Part shown: piece after piece, positions 5,519-6,851 of the stretch
Layout: the number at the start of each line of letters is the position of its first letter
Position numbering within the stretch: position 1 is the stretch's first letter
DNA from: Mageeibacillus sp. UBA5734
Lineage (GTDB): Bacteria > Bacillota > Clostridia > Saccharofermentanales > UBA5734
DNA length: 6,851 nt
Assembly (NCBI GenBank): GCA_002419365.1
Contig: DIGA01000051.1
Coordinates: 1 to 6,851 of the forward strand
Reading direction: 5' to 3'
The notes under the pieces: model-generated
Told to the model about the DNA's origin: nothing
The model's database searches: none
The model's input: the letters and a program-made list of their open reading frames with translations, nothing else
Made by a program: the position numbers and the translations under genes

Positions 5519-6851
5519 ACCGGGTGAATCGCCATCTTGCTGCCGGCGACTGGATCAGCAACCGCTTTGCCATTGTCCGGCCGATAGGCCAGGGCGGCAT
5601 GGCCTATGTCTATCTGGCGACTGACCAGGTCACGCAGCAAAACGTCGCCATCAAGGTCATGAAAGACGACTTGTCCAATGACCAGGAATTCATCAAGCGT
5701 TTCGACACCGAAGCCAAGGCCGCTTCCAGCCTCGACCACCCGAACATCATCAAGGTCCTTGGCTATGGCCAGGACGGAGACCTGCGCTACATCGTCCAGG
5801 AATACGTCGAAGGCATGACCTTGAAGGAACTGATCGCTGAATACGGTGCGCTCGACTACACGATTGCCGTACCTTTGGCGATCCAGATTGGCCTGGCGCT
5901 GGAACATGCCCATCACCGCGGCGTTGTCCATCGCGATATCAAGCCGCAAAACATCCTGATTACCCGCGACCGCATCGCCAAAGTCACGGATTTTGGCATC
6001 GCCCGCGCCACCAATGCCAACACGATCACCCTGACCAGCGGCGTGGCTTTTGGCTCGGTCCATTATTTTTCCCCGGAGCAGGCGCGCGGCAGTCTGGTCG
6101 GTGAACAGTCCGACATCTATTCACTTGGCATCCTGATGTACGAAATGCTAACCGGGAAAATGCCCTTTGATGGCGATACTTCCGTTTCTGTTGCCATCAA
6201 GCATCTCCAGGAACTGCCTCCGGTACCATCCAAACTGGTGCCAGGTGTTCCGCACGGTCTCGACCAGATCGTCATGAAATGCATCCAGAAACCGGTCGAG
6301 AAGCGTTACGTCGATGCCAGGGAACTCGTCGATGAACTCGATGCATTCCTCGTCGATCCCTCCGGCGTCTATGGCGTGATCAGCGGCCAGGCCGACTGGG
6401 AAGGCAATACCACGGCCATCGGTCTGCAAAAATCATATGAATCCAATTTCGGCAAATTGCGCGAAGTCGAACGGGCCATCAATGAGCGCCGCCGCCTGCG
6501 CACCCGCGACACCGCGATCATGGTGGCGATCATTGTCGTCTCGCTCACCATCCTGATCACGATCTTTTCCCTCAGCTGGCAGAAAATCAGCGCCAGCCTG
6601 ACAACAAAAACGGTCTCGGAATACCAGATCGAAAACTACATCGGCCAGACCTATGATTCGGTCGCTTCCCGGCTCAGTGATGCCGGTATCAAGTATTCTG
6701 TCCGCTACGTCACCGATCCTTCGGTCAGGGAAGGCTATGTGGTGGACCAGACGCCAGGCGTGGGGGTCTCGATCCGTCCTGGCAGCACCACGATCACCCT
6801 GTATGTCAGCGGTGGCCAGAACCTGATCACCATTCCGGACTACACCAGTCG
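5515..6851 (+). CDS. prkC: PASTA-domain Ser/Thr protein kinase, 3' end cut by window
   Basis: This is a membrane-anchored Hanks-type kinase (PrkC/PknB/Stk1) that phosphorylates cytoplasmic proteins in response to cell-wall fragments sensed outside. The window holds 445 codons. The kinase domain (about 15-280) has the glycine loop GQGGMAYVY (25-33), Lys47, helix-C Glu66, the catalytic loop HRDIKPQN (139-146, Asp141), DFG (159-161) and the SPEQ segment (186-189). A Thr/Ser-rich activation loop (166-176) is the probable autophosphorylation site. A basic juxtamembrane stretch (about 316-331) precedes one transmembrane helix (about 333-353). One PASTA repeat follows (about 366-433) and a second begins at about 437. 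The kinase core is complete. The remaining PASTA repeats and the stop lie beyond the edge. No start of another gene is visible inside it. Confidence 0.96.
   Translation, partial: MNRVNRHLAAGDWISNRFAIVRPIGQGGMAYVYLATDQVTQQNVAIKVMKDDLSNDQEFIKRFDTEAKAASSLDHPNIIKVLGYGQDGDLRYIVQEYVEGMTLKELIAEYGALDYTIAVPLAIQIGLALEHAHHRGVVHRDIKPQNILITRDRIAKVTDFGIARATNANTITLTSGVAFGSVHYFSPEQARGSLVGEQSDIYSLGILMYEMLTGKMPFDGDTSVSVAIKHLQELPPVPSKLVPGVPHGLDQIVMKCIQKPVEKRYVDARELVDELDAFLVDPSGVYGVISGQADWEGNTTAIGLQKSYESNFGKLREVERAINERRRLRTRDTAIMVAIIVVSLTILITIFSLSWQKISASLTTKTVSEYQIENYIGQTYDSVASRLSDAGIKYSVRYVTDPSVREGYVVDQTPGVGVSIRPGSTTITLYVSGGQNLITIPDYTS

Noticed and set aside
5128..6063. Long minus-strand ORF (311 residues) across prpC and the kinase.
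   Set aside because: It lies opposite two genes with complete catalytic motifs, resembles no family I recognise, and is the usual antisense shadow in GC-rich coding DNA.

Overview
The window is a compact, single-strand (+) block of seven genes: def, fmt, a yugP-type zinc metallopeptidase, rsmB, rlmN, a PP2C phosphatase (prpC/stp) and the start of a PASTA Ser/Thr kinase (prkC/pknB), which runs off the right edge. From established knowledge, this order is a widespread housekeeping arrangement in Firmicutes, especially Clostridia. The yugP-type peptidase between fmt and rsmB points that way. So do the SPEQ kinase activation segment, the PASTA repeat and the strong AGGAGG-type ribosome binding sites. 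By eye the sequence is moderately GC-rich (I estimate 55-60%), which would suggest a higher-GC clostridial lineage. I cannot name a genus.

Layout: positions 1-151 hold no convincing gene. They contain a possible extended -10 promoter (TG at 58-59, TATACT at 61-66) embedded in a perfect 6-bp inverted repeat, then a C/A-rich, almost G-free leader ending in GGAGG and a TTG start for def. From def to rsmB (152-3669) every gene overlaps the next. After a 53-bp gap, the only intergenic gap between genes, rlmN, prpC and prkC follow with 4-bp overlaps. Four of the six junctions share the sequence ATGA. No terminator, tRNA, rRNA, insertion sequence, CRISPR array or prophage signal is visible.

How the genes fit together: fmt formylates initiator Met-tRNA and def removes the formyl group from new proteins. 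rsmB and rlmN methylate 16S and 23S rRNA. prpC and prkC form a reversible Ser/Thr phosphorylation switch whose kinase senses the cell envelope through PASTA domains. The peptidase is a membrane protein of unclear role. The block therefore links protein synthesis with envelope-coupled signalling.

I found no new biological system. All seven proteins look intact (the kinase is cut only by the window edge) and carry their expected catalytic residues. The points worth a second look are the upstream control region of def, the regular ATGA coupling, and the G-poor leaders before the two genes that do not overlap an upstream gene.
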